NCBI RefSeq assembly: GCF_036345155.1
Contig: NZ_CP107772.1
Coordinates: 9,052,001-9,116,000 of the forward strand
Direction of reading: 5' to 3'
Length of the DNA stretch: 64,000 bases
Source: Streptomyces sp. NBC_00582
GTDB taxonomy: Bacteria; Actinomycetota; Actinomycetes; Streptomycetales; Streptomycetaceae
Shown: piece by piece, positions 33,429-42,216 of the stretch
Layout: each line of letters starts with the position of its first letter
Numbering within the stretch: the stretch's first letter is position 1
The notes under the pieces: generated by a model
Database searches by the model: none
Told to the model about the DNA's origin: nothing
Seen by the model: only the letters and a program-made list of their open reading frames with translations
Position numbers and translations under genes: made by a program

Positions 33429-35489
33429 GTGACCATGACCGGACGCCCGTACCGCAGACGCCGAGACGTCACCGTCGTCTCGCTGCTCCTTCTCGTACTG
33501 GCCTCGATCCTCGGCCCCGCGCAGAGCTCGGCGGCCGGCACCGACTGGTGGACACCGACCTCACGGCCGTCCCCCGACGCCCAGATCAACGTCACCGGTG
33601 CGCCCTTCACCGGCACCAACTCCGCCGGGGAGGTGCGCGGTTTCGTCGACGCGCACAACCACCTGTTCTCCAACGAGGCCTTCGGTGGCCGGCTGATCTG
33701 CGGCAAGGTGTTCTCCACGTCCGGAGTCGCCGACGCGCTCAAGGACTGTCCCGAGCACTACCCCGATGGCACGCTCGCGCTCTTCGACTACATCACCCAC
33801 GGCGGGGACGGGAAGCACGACCCGGTCGGCTGGCCGACGTTCGCGGACTGGCCGGCGTACGACTCCATGACCCACCAGGCGAACTACTACGCCTGGGTGG
33901 AGCGCGCCTGGCGCGGCGGACAGCGGGTGCTGGTCAACGACCTCGTCACCAACGGCATGATCTGCTCCGTCTACCCCTTCAAGGACCGCAGCTGTGACGA
34001 GATGACCTCGATCCGGCTCCAGGCGAAGCTGACGTACGACCTGCAGGCCTACATCGACGCGATGTACGGCGGCACCGGAAAGGGCTGGTTCCGGATCGTC
34101 ACCGACAGCGCGCAGGCCCGTGAGGTGATCAAGGCGGGGAAGCTGGCCGTGATCCTGGGCGTGGAGACCTCCGAGCCGTTCGGCTGCAAGCAGATCCTCG
34201 ACATCGCGCAGTGCAGCAAGGCCGACATCGACAAGGGCCTCGACGAGCTGTACTCCCTGGGTGTGCGCAGCATGTTCCTGTGCCACAAGTTCGACAACGC
34301 GCTGTGCGGTGTCCGCTTCGACGAGGGCGGCCTCGGCACCGCCATCAACGTCGGGCAGTTCCTGTCCACCGGCACCTTCTGGCAGACCGAGAAGTGCACC
34401 ACCGCGATGCACGACAACCCCATCGGCACCGCCGCCTCCGACGCCGAGGCCGACCTGCCGGCCGGCACCGACGTCCCGGACTACGACGCGGACGCCCAGT
34501 GCAACACCCGCGGGCTCACCAACCTCGGTGAGTACGCCGTGCGCGGCATGATGAAGCGCAAGATGATGCTCGAGATCGACCACATGAGCGTCAAGGCCAC
34601 CGGCCAGGCCCTCGACATCTTCGAGGCCGCCGGCTACCCGGGCGTCATCTCCTCGCACAGCTGGATGGACCTCAACTGGACCGAGCGGGTCTACTCCCTC
34701 GGCGGGTTCGTCGCCCAGTACATGCACGGCTCCACCGACTTCGTCACCGAGGCCAAGAGGACCGAGGCGCTGCGCGACGAGTACGGCGTCGGCTACGGCT
34801 ACGGCACCGACTTCAACGGCATCGGCGACCACCCCGCCCCGCGCGGCGCCGACGCCGCGAACAAGGTGACGTACCCCTTCAAGAGCGTCGACGGCGGCTC
34901 GGTCATCGACAGGCAGACCACCGGCTCACGCACCTTCGACTTCAACACCGACGGCGCCGCCCACGTCGGCATGATCCCCGACTGGATCGAGGACATCCGC
35001 AAGGTCGGCGGTCAGGACGTGGTCGACGACCTCTTCCGGGGCGCCGAGACCTACCTCGACACCTGGGGCGCGACCGAACAGCACCAGGCGTCCGTCAACC
35101 TCGCCCAGGGGCAGACCGCCACGGCCAGTTCGTCCGAGTCCAACCCGTTCACCAGCTACCAGCCGGGCCGGGCCGTGGACGGCGACGACGGAACCCGCTG
35201 GGCCAGCGACTGGAGCGACGACCAGTACTGGCAGGTCGACCTGGGCTCCACCAACCGGGTCTCCCGCGTCACCCTCGACTGGGAGCGCGCCTACGGCACG
35301 TCGTACCGGATCGAACTCTCCACCGACGGCACCACCTGGACGACCGTCTGGTCCACCACCTCCGGCGACGGCGGCCTGGACACCGCCAAGTTCACCGGCA
35401 CACCCGCCCGCTACGTCCGGGTCCACGGCCTGGACCGCGGCACCGACTGGGGATACTCGCTGTACGAGGTGGGCGTCCACAGCGCCTGA
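33429..35489 (+). CDS. Secreted amidohydrolase-type metalloenzyme with C-terminal discoidin domain
   Basis: The 686-residue protein has a signal peptide (RRRRDVTVVSLLLLVLASIL), a metal-dependent TIM-barrel hydrolase (about 55-565) and an F5/8C or CBM32-like domain (about 570-685, with ATASSSESNPFTSYQPGRAVDGD). Metal-ligand candidates are DAHNHLF, VILGVETSE, LCHKFDN, EIDHMSV, SSHSWMD and YGTDFNG, an order resembling membrane dipeptidases and amidohydrolases. The substrate is unknown; the discoidin domain suggests attachment to glycan. The GTG at 33429 is preferred because GAGGGA ends 8 nt upstream; ATGs at 33435 or 33360 are alternatives. The next gene, a TetR regulator, starts 22 bp later. 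Confidence 0.75.
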   Translation: MTMTGRPYRRRRDVTVVSLLLLVLASILGPAQSSAAGTDWWTPTSRPSPDAQINVTGAPFTGTNSAGEVRGFVDAHNHLFSNEAFGGRLICGKVFSTSGVADALKDCPEHYPDGTLALFDYITHGGDGKHDPVGWPTFADWPAYDSMTHQANYYAWVERAWRGGQRVLVNDLVTNGMICSVYPFKDRSCDEMTSIRLQAKLTYDLQAYIDAMYGGTGKGWFRIVTDSAQAREVIKAGKLAVILGVETSEPFGCKQILDIAQCSKADIDKGLDELYSLGVRSMFLCHKFDNALCGVRFDEGGLGTAINVGQFLSTGTFWQTEKCTTAMHDNPIGTAASDAEADLPAGTDVPDYDADAQCNTRGLTNLGEYAVRGMMKRKMMLEIDHMSVKATGQALDIFEAAGYPGVISSHSWMDLNWTERVYSLGGFVAQYMHGSTDFVTEAKRTEALRDEYGVGYGYGTDFNGIGDHPAPRGADAANKVTYPFKSVDGGSVIDRQTTGSRTFDFNTDGAAHVGMIPDWIEDIRKVGGQDVVDDLFRGAETYLDTWGATEQHQASVNLAQGQTATASSSESNPFTSYQPGRAVDGDDGTRWASDWSDDQYWQVDLGSTNRVSRVTLDWERAYGTSYRIELSTDGTTWTTVWSTTSGDGGLDTAKFTGTPARYVRVHGLDRGTDWGYSLYEVGVHSA

Positions 35490-35511
35490 CGTACGACAAC
35501 GGGGGACACGC

Positions 35512-36114
35512 ATGGCACGGATGCCGTCCGCACAGCGGCGCCGGCAGTTGACGGAAGCGGCGATCAGAGCGATGGCCCGGGACGGCGTCCCGAAGACGAC
35601 CACCCGGTCCATCGCGGCCGAGGCCGGCGTGTCCCTCAGCGTCTTCCACTACTGCTTCGACTCCAAGCAGGCCCTCGTCGAGTCCGTCATCACGACGCTC
35701 ACCGACCACTCGGTGAGCGTCGTGAAGGAGGCGCTCCTGCCCAGGGCCACCCTGGAGGAGACGGTCCGGGCCGGGTTCCAGGCGTACTGGGACCACGTCC
35801 GCGCCCATCCCGACGAGCACATGCTGACCTACGAGCTCACCCAGTACGCCCTGCGCGAGCCCGGCTTCGAGCATCTGGCGCGCCGGCAGTACGAGCTCTA
35901 CGAGGAGGCCTACGCCGCACTCCTCGGGGACCTCTGCCGGAGCATGGACCTCCGGCTCGGCGTGCCCGTGCCCGTCCTGGCCCGCTATCTGGCCGCCATG
36001 ACCGACGGACTCACCCTCAACTACCTGGTCCTCGGCGACGCGGCCGCCTGGACCGACATCCTCGACACGGTCACCGCCCATATCGCCGGACTGGTGGGCG
36101 TCAGCGGGCCTTGA
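35512..36114 (+). CDS. TetR/AcrR-family regulator
   Basis: The 200-residue protein has the N-terminal helix-turn-helix RSIAAEAGVSLSVFHYCFDSK and a helical ligand domain with HPDEHMLTYELTQYALREPG. It starts at ATG 35512, 22 bp after the metal-dependent hydrolase, so the pair may be an operon and the regulator may control it. Its 3' end overlaps the convergent PPOX-type gene by 14 bp. It is also the nearest candidate to act at the 20-bp palindrome at 30682, but nothing in the sequence proves this. Confidence 0.87.
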   Translation: MARMPSAQRRRQLTEAAIRAMARDGVPKTTTRSIAAEAGVSLSVFHYCFDSKQALVESVITTLTDHSVSVVKEALLPRATLEETVRAGFQAYWDHVRAHPDEHMLTYELTQYALREPGFEHLARRQYELYEEAYAALLGDLCRSMDLRLGVPVPVLARYLAAMTDGLTLNYLVLGDAAAWTDILDTVTAHIAGLVGVSGP

Positions 36115-37012
36115 CCTCGGCCACCAGCGCCTTGAACTCCGCCCAGCGGACAGGCGGCTGAGCCCGTCCACGCCGGTGCAGATAGCGGGCGGTGGCCCGC
36201 TTGGCGCGGCTCAGCACCTTGAAGGCGTCGGTGGGGCGCCCGGTGCCCATCGGCTCCACGACACGGTCCGGGACCAGCAGCCAGGACTCACCCGCGCGCT
36301 TCAGCTCACCGCGCACCAAGGCGTTGTGCATGTGGTTGAGCTTCTCGTCGTGCCGGTGCACCAGCAGGGAGGCGGGCCCCGGGGCGGCGGCGCAGTCGGC
36401 GGGAACCGTGACGGCGAAGCCGCCGTCCGCCGGGACCGGCCGGGTCCGCGCCAGCACGGGGGCCCCGGAGGCGTCCCGGGCGGCGAGCACCGCGCTGCTG
36501 TGACGGGCGAGTTGGGCAGCCCCCGGGAGGCCGCCGGTCGTGGCCGCGACGACCGGCGGGACGAACCGCTCCCGTACGATCACCTCCTGCGGAGTGACCG
36601 TGATCAGCAGCCGCAGGTAGTACCACGCCATCGTCCCGCGCAGGGGCGGTGAGACGTACGCGCGGCTGTGCGGCTGCCGTTCGAAGAGCATCCGCCAGTA
36701 GTCCTCGGCGCCCCGCGGACCCGTCATGATCTCGTCCGGGCACTCGGCCCGGCCGCCCACGAACACCTGTGGGGCGGAGACGAGACCGCTGCCGGTCGGG
36801 TCGGAGAAGAGCAGGGCGACCCGGCCGTCACGGCGGATGTTCAGCGCCTTCTGCGCGAACGCCAGGGACGTGGACAGCAGCAGCGTCCCGTCCGGGCGCC
36901 GCAGCACCGCCGTCGGCCAGACCAGCGGGGTGCCGTCCCTGCCGAGGGTGACGAACTCGCAGGTGCGGTAGGCGTCCAGGACGTCGAGCGGGGCGGAGTC
37001 GAGTACGGACAT
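36101..37012 (-). CDS. Pyridoxamine 5'-phosphate oxidase-fold flavin/F420 protein
   Basis: The 303-residue protein has an N-terminal split-barrel PPOX domain (about 10-160: CEFVTLGRDGTPLVWPTAV, GTLLLSTSLAFAQKALNIRRD, RVALLFSDPTGSG) and a C-terminal part (about 170-290) that may be a second barrel with LLVHRHDEKLNHMHNALV. Such proteins bind FMN, F420 or heme; the substrate is unknown. Start ATG 37012 follows GGGAGG by 6 nt. It is 4 bp downstream of the hemerythrin gene, so both form an operon, suggesting a redox or nitrosative-stress role. Confidence 0.75.
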   Translation of the reverse strand: MSVLDSAPLDVLDAYRTCEFVTLGRDGTPLVWPTAVLRRPDGTLLLSTSLAFAQKALNIRRDGRVALLFSDPTGSGLVSAPQVFVGGRAECPDEIMTGPRGAEDYWRMLFERQPHSRAYVSPPLRGTMAWYYLRLLITVTPQEVIVRERFVPPVVAATTGGLPGAAQLARHSSAVLAARDASGAPVLARTRPVPADGGFAVTVPADCAAAPGPASLLVHRHDEKLNHMHNALVRGELKRAGESWLLVPDRVVEPMGTGRPTDAFKVLSRAKRATARYLHRRGRAQPPVRWAEFKALVAEVKAR

Positions 37013-37016
37013 GTCC

Positions 37017-37709
37017 CTACCTCCCTTCCAGCGGGCCGCGCAGCGCACGGCACGCGGCGGCGTACTGGCGTCGGCCGACCGCCCACCACAACAGCCGGCC
37101 GATCAGCGGGGCCTTGCCGAGGAAGACCCTCCGCTCCTCGGGCGTCGCCTCCTCCAGCAGCGCGCCGAGGGCGAGGAACAGCTTCTCCTTCGGTATCCGC
37201 TCCAGACCGCGCGTGCCGACCAGGTCCCACTCCGCGACGGTCAGCTGCTCGGCGACCAGCGGGAGCACCAACCGCTCCTCGTCGTCGAGGTGTTCGAGCA
37301 GGACCGTGCGGTGGGCGTCCAGCGCGAGGGCCAGTTCCTCGCCCGCGATGCGGTCCGCGGCCCGCTCCCAGGCGGGCGCCCATTCGGCCACCGCCGCGAG
37401 GGTGCTGTCGATCCGCCGGTGCTGCTCCTCCATCCGGTCGACCACTTCGCCGTCCCGCGCGACCCGCGCGTGCAACAGCGGCCAGACCAGTTCGTCCTCC
37501 AGCGCGTGATGGTGGTGCAGACCGTCCACGTACTCGCGCAGATGGCCGGCGACCTGCGCCGCACGCGCCGTCGCGCCGTCGGGGACGGCCCGCACCAGAC
37601 GGGGGAGAAGGGCCGACTCGCGGCGGAAGACACGGTGGACCACGACCATTTCGTGGGTGTACGGCCGCTCGGCCGAGGGAAGTTCGTCAGTCGTACTGCT
37701 GGGGGACAC
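37017..37709 (-). CDS. Hemerythrin HHE-domain protein
   Basis: The protein (230 residues from GTG 37709) has a four-helix HHE cation-binding domain with iron-ligand candidates in THEMVVVHRVFRRE, DGLHHHHALEDELVWPLL, MEEQHRRID and LEHLDDEERLVLPLV. The C-terminal extension (about 165-230) is helical. Hemerythrin-like proteins bind a di-iron centre and oxygen or NO. GTG 37709 has GGGAG 8 nt upstream; GTG 37724 is the longest start but has no such site. It is cotranscribed with the PPOX-type gene (7-bp gap between stop and start). Confidence 0.82.
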   Translation of the reverse strand: MSPSSTTDELPSAERPYTHEMVVVHRVFRRESALLPRLVRAVPDGATARAAQVAGHLREYVDGLHHHHALEDELVWPLLHARVARDGEVVDRMEEQHRRIDSTLAAVAEWAPAWERAADRIAGEELALALDAHRTVLLEHLDDEERLVLPLVAEQLTVAEWDLVGTRGLERIPKEKLFLALGALLEEATPEERRVFLGKAPLIGRLLWWAVGRRQYAAACRALRGPLEGR

Positions 37710-37763
37710 GCTCGGGGCTCCCACACTCGGAAACAGGCAACAACCACCCAGGATCCGCAGGCC

Positions 37764-37793
37764 GCTTGGCGTCTGCTTGGCGTCCGCTTGGCG
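37764..37793. promoter_or_regulatory. Three SARP-type heptamer direct repeats
   Basis: GCTTGGC (GCCAAGC on the other strand) occurs at 37764, 37775 and 37786, an exact 11-bp period with 4-nt spacers. That is the published grammar of SARP binding sites, whose heptamers sit on one DNA face. The repeats lie between the hemerythrin operon and the divergent SARP/AAA gene, so they may serve either. Confidence 0.6.
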
Positions 37794-37806
37794 CGTTTAT
37801 CGTCCG

Positions 37807-37838
37807 TTGACGGGATCGCACGACGGCTCGGGTAGATT
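37807..37838 (+). promoter_or_regulatory. Promoter of the SARP/AAA gene, leaderless
   Basis: TTGACG (37807-37812) and TAGATT (37833-37838) are good hexamers but 20 nt apart, longer than optimal, as in activator-dependent promoters. The GTG at 37847 begins 8 nt after the -10, which predicts a leaderless transcript. No Shine-Dalgarno sequence is present. Confidence 0.5.
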
Positions 37839-37846
37839 CCCGCGGC

Positions 37847-40800
37847 GTGCTGCGTATTCGAGTCCTGGGTTCGCTGGGTGCCGAGGTCGGGGGCACACCG
37901 GTCGGACTGGGCGCGCCCCGGCAGCGGGCCGTGCTCGCGCTGCTGACGGCGGCCCGGGGCAGCGTCGTACCGGTGGAGCGGATGACGGACGCGCTGTGGC
38001 GCGGGGAACCGCCCGCGAAGGCGACGGTGTCCCTGCACACCTACGTCTCCCATCTGCGCCGCGCGCTGGAGCCGGGGAGGCCGCCCCGCACCCCGGCGAC
38101 CGTCCTGGTCACCGCCCCGCCCGGCTACGCCCTGCGGCTGCCGCAGGACGCCGTGGACGCCTGGCGTTTCGAGGCGTCGGTGGGCCGGGCCCGCCGGGCG
38201 CCGGCGCAGGAGGCCCGCGGACTGCTCGCCGAGGCCCTCGGGTGGTGGCAGGGGCCCGCCTACGCGGAACACGCGGACGAGAGCTGGGCCGCCGCGGAGG
38301 TCGCGCGGCTGACGGAACTGCGCACCGAGGCCCGCGAGCTCGCCGCCGCGGCCGACCTGCGCACCGGCCGCGCCCCCGAGGCGGTTCCGGCGGCCGAGGT
38401 CCTCGTCCGGGAGAACCCGCTGCGCGAGGAGGGCTGGCGGCTGCTCGCCCTCGCCCACTGGGCCTGCGGCCGCCAGTCCGACGCCCTCGCCACCCTGCGC
38501 CGCGCGACCCGCATCCTCCGCGAGGAACTGGGCTGCGCCCCGGGCCCGGCGCTGACGGAACTGGAACGGGCCGTACTCACGCAGAGGGCGGAGGTCCTGC
38601 ACGCGACCGTACCCTCGCCGACGACTGCGATGGCCGCGACGGGTGTGACCACTGCCGCCGCTGCGACTGTTGCCCTCCCCCTCGCCCCGGATTCCGGCCT
38701 CCCCGTCCCTGCCCCCACCGCCCCCGGTCCCGGCTCCGCGCCCTTCGTCGGCCGTGAAGGTGAGCTGCGGGTCCTCGGGGCCGCCGCACGGGTCGCGCGA
38801 GGTGGGGGAGGGGTGGCGCTGGTCAGGGGGGAGGCCGGAGCGGGGAAGTCGGCGTTGCTGGAGCGGTTCGTCGGGGTGCTGCGGGCCGACGGGTGGGTGG
38901 TGGTCGTCGGGCGGTGCCCCGAGTACGAGGGCGCGCCGCCTGCCTGGGCCTGGGTGGAGGCGCTCGGCGCCCTCGCCCGGGACCTGCCCCCGGCCCGGCC
39001 GGACGAACTCGACGTGCTGCTGCGCGAGCCCGCGCACCGGGCCGCCGCGACCCGCGACGAGGCGACCGCCGGCCGGTTCCGGATGCACCGCGCGTTCGCC
39101 GCCTGGCTGCGGGCCGCCGCCACCGCCGCCCCGCTCGCCGTCGTCCTGGAGGACCTGCACCGCGCCGACGGCGAGACCCTCGCCCTGCTCGAGGCGGCGG
39201 CCGCCGTCACCGGCGTCCCCCTCCTCACCGTCGCCAGCTACCGCCCGGCCGAGGTGGGCGAACACCTGGTCAAGACTCTCGCACAGCTCGCCCCTGGCGC
39301 CCCGCACCGGATCGCGCTGCGCGGGCTGCCCCCGGCGGACGTCGCGACCGTCGTGCACGCCGTCTGCGGGGCGCCCGTGGACGCCACGACCGTCGCCGCC
39401 CTCGCGGAGCGCACCGGCGGCAACCCCTTCTACGTCCTGGAGAGCGCCCGGCTGCTCGCCGACGAGGGCGCCCTGGTCGCCGTGTCGGAGGTGCCGCAGG
39501 GCGTCCGGGACGTGCTGCGCCGCCGGCTGGCCCTGCTGCCCGAGGGCGCCCGGGCCGCCGTACGGCTGACCGCGGCCGTCGGCCTGGAGGCCGAGGTGGC
39601 GCTGCTGGTCGACGCGGCCGACGCCGACGAGGACGCGGTGCTGGAGGGGCTCGACGCCGCCCTGGCCGCCGACCTGCTCACCGAGCCGGGGCCCGGGCGG
39701 GTGCGGTTCGTGCACGCCCTCGTCCGCGACACCGTCTACACCGACCTGTCCGGCGTACGGCGGGCCCGGCTGCACGGCCGTATCGCCCGCGTCCTGCGCC
39801 GCCACCGCCCCGACGATCTCGCCGCCCTCGCGCACCACTTCGCCCGCTCCGGCAGCCCCGCCGACGCGCCCCTCGCCGTCGACTACGCGCTGCGTGCCGC
39901 CGAGGCCGCCGAGCGGCGCTACGCCCACGACATCGCCGTCGATCTGCTCCAGCAGGCGATCGACGTGCACATGGCGACCCCGGTCCACGATCCCCACCTT
40001 CGGCTCGACCGCACCGTGGGGCTGCTGGTGCGGCTGCTCGGCGCGCAGATCAGGGCCGGCTCCACGGACGCGGCACGGCGCACGCGGCAGCGGGCCGTCG
40101 AGCTGGCCGAACTGGCCGACCGGGGCGACCTGGTCGCCGCGGTCTACGGCGCCTGGACCGAGCCCTCCGGGTGGCGCAGCAGACTGGACGGCCCCTACGA
40201 CCGCACCTCCCTGGCCCGCCTGGAACGGCTCGCGGACGATCCCGGCCTGGACGACGCGACCCGTGGCCGCGTACTGCACGTCCTCGTCGAGGCGGTGGCC
40301 GCCGAGGACCCGCCACGGGCCCTGGACGCGGCCCGCACCCAGCTGCGGCTCGCCCGGGAGGGAGGCGACCCCCGGCTCCTCGCCGCCGCGCTGATGACCT
40401 CCGCCCGGCTGCTGCCGAACGAGGTCCAGGGCAGCGCCCGCACCCCGCTCGTCACCGAGCTGCGCGAGCTCGCCCGCGCCCACGACCTGCCCGCCTACCG
40501 CTGGATCTGCGAGCACCTCGACGGCATGACCGCTGCCGCCCTCAACGATCCCGAGACCGTCCGCCGCCGCACCGCCGACGGGCTGGCCCTCGCCCGCCGC
40601 TACCGCATGCTCTGGGCCCAGGGCCTGGGCGCCGCGTCCTCGGCCATGCTGGCCGCCGTGGCCGGCCGCTTCGACGCCGCCGAGGCCCTGTACGCCGAGG
40701 CCGACGGACTGCTCCAACGGGTCGGCGCGCACCACGCCACCGGTCTGCGCACCCTCGGCCTGAGCACCGTCCGGCTCGCCCAGGGCCGTGTCACCGAGGT

Positions 40801-41263
40801 CGAGCGGATGATCCGGGCGGTGTACGACCAGGCGGGCCCCTCGGTGGGAGTCCTGCTCGCCCTCCTCCTGACCAGGCTCGGCAGAAGCGACGAGGCGAGC
40901 GAGGTGCGCTTCCCGGCGGAACCCGTCACCGACCATCTCTACGGCATCGAGCTGGACTACCGCTCCCAGCTCGCCGTCCTCCACGACGACCACGCCACCG
41001 CCGCCGCGCTGATCGAGCGGATGCTGCCCTTCCGGGACCAGCTCGCGGGCGCGGCAGGCACCGCGTACGCGAGCCGTCCCGTCGCCCACGCCATCGGCGA
41101 CCTGCACCGGCTGCTCGGCGAGGACCGGTCCGCCGCCGAGCACTACGCCCTCGCCGCCCGCACCGCCCGCGCCTGGGGCTCACCCCACCTCACCGCCGCC
41201 GCCGACCGAGCGGCCGCCGACCTGGAGACCACCCGCGCGTCCCGCCCCACCGTCGTGCCCTAG
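37847..41263 (+). CDS. Large SARP regulator with BTAD and AAA ATPase domains
   Basis: The 1138-residue protein has a winged-helix domain (about 1-95), a BTAD domain (about 98-245), a Pro/Ala linker, an AAA ATPase (about 290-560, P-loop RGEAGAGKSALLERF, Walker B AVVLEDLHRAD) and a long helical TPR-like C-terminus. It resembles LuxR/LAL-type giants but ends without a LuxR helix-turn-helix; DNA binding is at the N-terminus. It probably activates a pathway on sensing a ligand. The TAG stop (41261-41263) lies inside the CCTAGG target duplication of the IS481 element, so the insertion left the protein unchanged. Confidence 0.88.
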   Translation: MLRIRVLGSLGAEVGGTPVGLGAPRQRAVLALLTAARGSVVPVERMTDALWRGEPPAKATVSLHTYVSHLRRALEPGRPPRTPATVLVTAPPGYALRLPQDAVDAWRFEASVGRARRAPAQEARGLLAEALGWWQGPAYAEHADESWAAAEVARLTELRTEARELAAAADLRTGRAPEAVPAAEVLVRENPLREEGWRLLALAHWACGRQSDALATLRRATRILREELGCAPGPALTELERAVLTQRAEVLHATVPSPTTAMAATGVTTAAAATVALPLAPDSGLPVPAPTAPGPGSAPFVGREGELRVLGAAARVARGGGGVALVRGEAGAGKSALLERFVGVLRADGWVVVVGRCPEYEGAPPAWAWVEALGALARDLPPARPDELDVLLREPAHRAAATRDEATAGRFRMHRAFAAWLRAAATAAPLAVVLEDLHRADGETLALLEAAAAVTGVPLLTVASYRPAEVGEHLVKTLAQLAPGAPHRIALRGLPPADVATVVHAVCGAPVDATTVAALAERTGGNPFYVLESARLLADEGALVAVSEVPQGVRDVLRRRLALLPEGARAAVRLTAAVGLEAEVALLVDAADADEDAVLEGLDAALAADLLTEPGPGRVRFVHALVRDTVYTDLSGVRRARLHGRIARVLRRHRPDDLAALAHHFARSGSPADAPLAVDYALRAAEAAERRYAHDIAVDLLQQAIDVHMATPVHDPHLRLDRTVGLLVRLLGAQIRAGSTDAARRTRQRAVELAELADRGDLVAAVYGAWTEPSGWRSRLDGPYDRTSLARLERLADDPGLDDATRGRVLHVLVEAVAAEDPPRALDAARTQLRLAREGGDPRLLAAALMTSARLLPNEVQGSARTPLVTELRELARAHDLPAYRWICEHLDGMTAAALNDPETVRRRTADGLALARRYRMLWAQGLGAASSAMLAAVAGRFDAAEALYAEADGLLQRVGAHHATGLRTLGLSTVRLAQGRVTEVERMIRAVYDQAGPSVGVLLALLLTRLGRSDEASEVRFPAEPVTDHLYGIELDYRSQLAVLHDDHATAAALIERMLPFRDQLAGAAGTAYASRPVAHAIGDLHRLLGEDRSAAEHYALAARTARAWGSPHLTAAADRAAADLETTRASRPTVVP

Positions 41264-41264
41264 G
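41259..41264. repeat. Target-site duplication, left copy
   Basis: CCTAGG flanks the left end of the IS element and is repeated at 42318-42323. It fits the NCTAGN target known for IS481. It contains the stop codons of both the SARP gene (plus strand) and the transposase (minus strand). Confidence 0.85.
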
Positions 41265-42216
41265 TGTATTGACCCGCAGCGTTGTTCACACGGCTGATCG
41301 GTGGCTGACCGCCGAGTGCGGTGTGGCAGCGGTGGTGGTTGTAGGTGTGCAGAAAGTCTGCCAGGGCCGCGGTCCGCTCGCCGTTGTTCGTGTAGGGCTT
41401 GAGGTAGGCCCACTCGTCGAGCAGGGTGCGGTTGAAGCGTTCGACCTTGCCGTTGGTCTGCGGCCGGTAGGCGCGGGTCAGCTTGCCGGCCGCGCCGAGG
41501 TCGGCAAGCGCCTGCTGCCAGGCGAAGCTCTTGCGGTAGGGCCAGGCGTTGTCGGTCAGGACCCGCTCGATGCGGTCGATGCCCGTGGTCTGGAAGAAGG
41601 CCGCGGCCCGGCGGAGGAAGTCTGCGCAGGTGGCGGCCTTCTCGTCCGCGTGGATCTCGCTGTAGGCGAGGCGGCTGTGGTCGTCGACGGCGGAGTGGAT
41701 GTAGTCGAAGCCCATCCCGCTGCGAGTGGCCCGGCCCGCTTGACGGCCCAGGACCTTGTGGCCGCCGCCGTCGGGGATGCGGCCGAGTTTCTTGACGTCG
41801 ACGTGGATGAGTTCGCCGGGCCGGTCGCGTTCGTAGCGGCGGATGAGCTGTCCGGTGGGCCGGTCCAGGTGCGCAAGCCGGTTGAGGCCGTGGCGGGTGA
41901 GGATGCGGTGCACGGTCGAGGGGGGCAGGCCCAGGACCGGGCCGAGGCGGGCGGGGCCCAGTTTGCGGTCCTGGCGCAGCCGGCACACGCGGGCCTCTAC
42001 CGCTGCCGCCGTGCGGTGGGGTGTCGTCAGCGGACGGCTGGGGCGGTCGTGCAGCCCCAGCTCGCCCTCCGCCCGCCAGCGGCGGATCCACTTGTGGGCC
42101 GTGGCCCGCGAGATGCCCATTTCCGCCGCGACATGCGCGACCGGGCGGCCACCGCAGACACGTTCGACGAGCAGCCGCCTGCCGTGAACGGTCAACCGGG
42201 CATTACGGTGGGACAC
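41260..42216 (-). CDS. IS481-family DDE transposase
   Basis: The 318-residue protein has an N-terminal helix-turn-helix (GRRLLVERVCGGRPVAHVAA then MGISRATAHKWIRRW) and an rve catalytic core with candidates HVDVKKLGRIPDG (D), VLTDNAWPY (D) and GKVERFNRTLLDEWAY (E). Start GTG 42216 has GGAGG 5 nt upstream. The frame leaves the element: its last sense codon takes one base from the IS and two from the target, and the TAG stop (41262-41260) lies wholly in the CCTAGG duplication. The element therefore carries no stop codon of its own for this gene. Confidence 0.93.
   Translation of the reverse strand: MSHRNARLTVHGRRLLVERVCGGRPVAHVAAEMGISRATAHKWIRRWRAEGELGLHDRPSRPLTTPHRTAAAVEARVCRLRQDRKLGPARLGPVLGLPPSTVHRILTRHGLNRLAHLDRPTGQLIRRYERDRPGELIHVDVKKLGRIPDGGGHKVLGRQAGRATRSGMGFDYIHSAVDDHSRLAYSEIHADEKAATCADFLRRAAAFFQTTGIDRIERVLTDNAWPYRKSFAWQQALADLGAAGKLTRAYRPQTNGKVERFNRTLLDEWAYLKPYTNNGERTAALADFLHTYNHHRCHTALGGQPPISRVNNAAGQYT

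Noticed and set aside
37241..41143. A 1300-residue minus-strand ORF
   Set aside because: It is antisense to the SARP/AAA gene, spans the hemerythrin gene in the wrong frame and is rich in Gly/Arg/Ala, a typical high-GC shadow.
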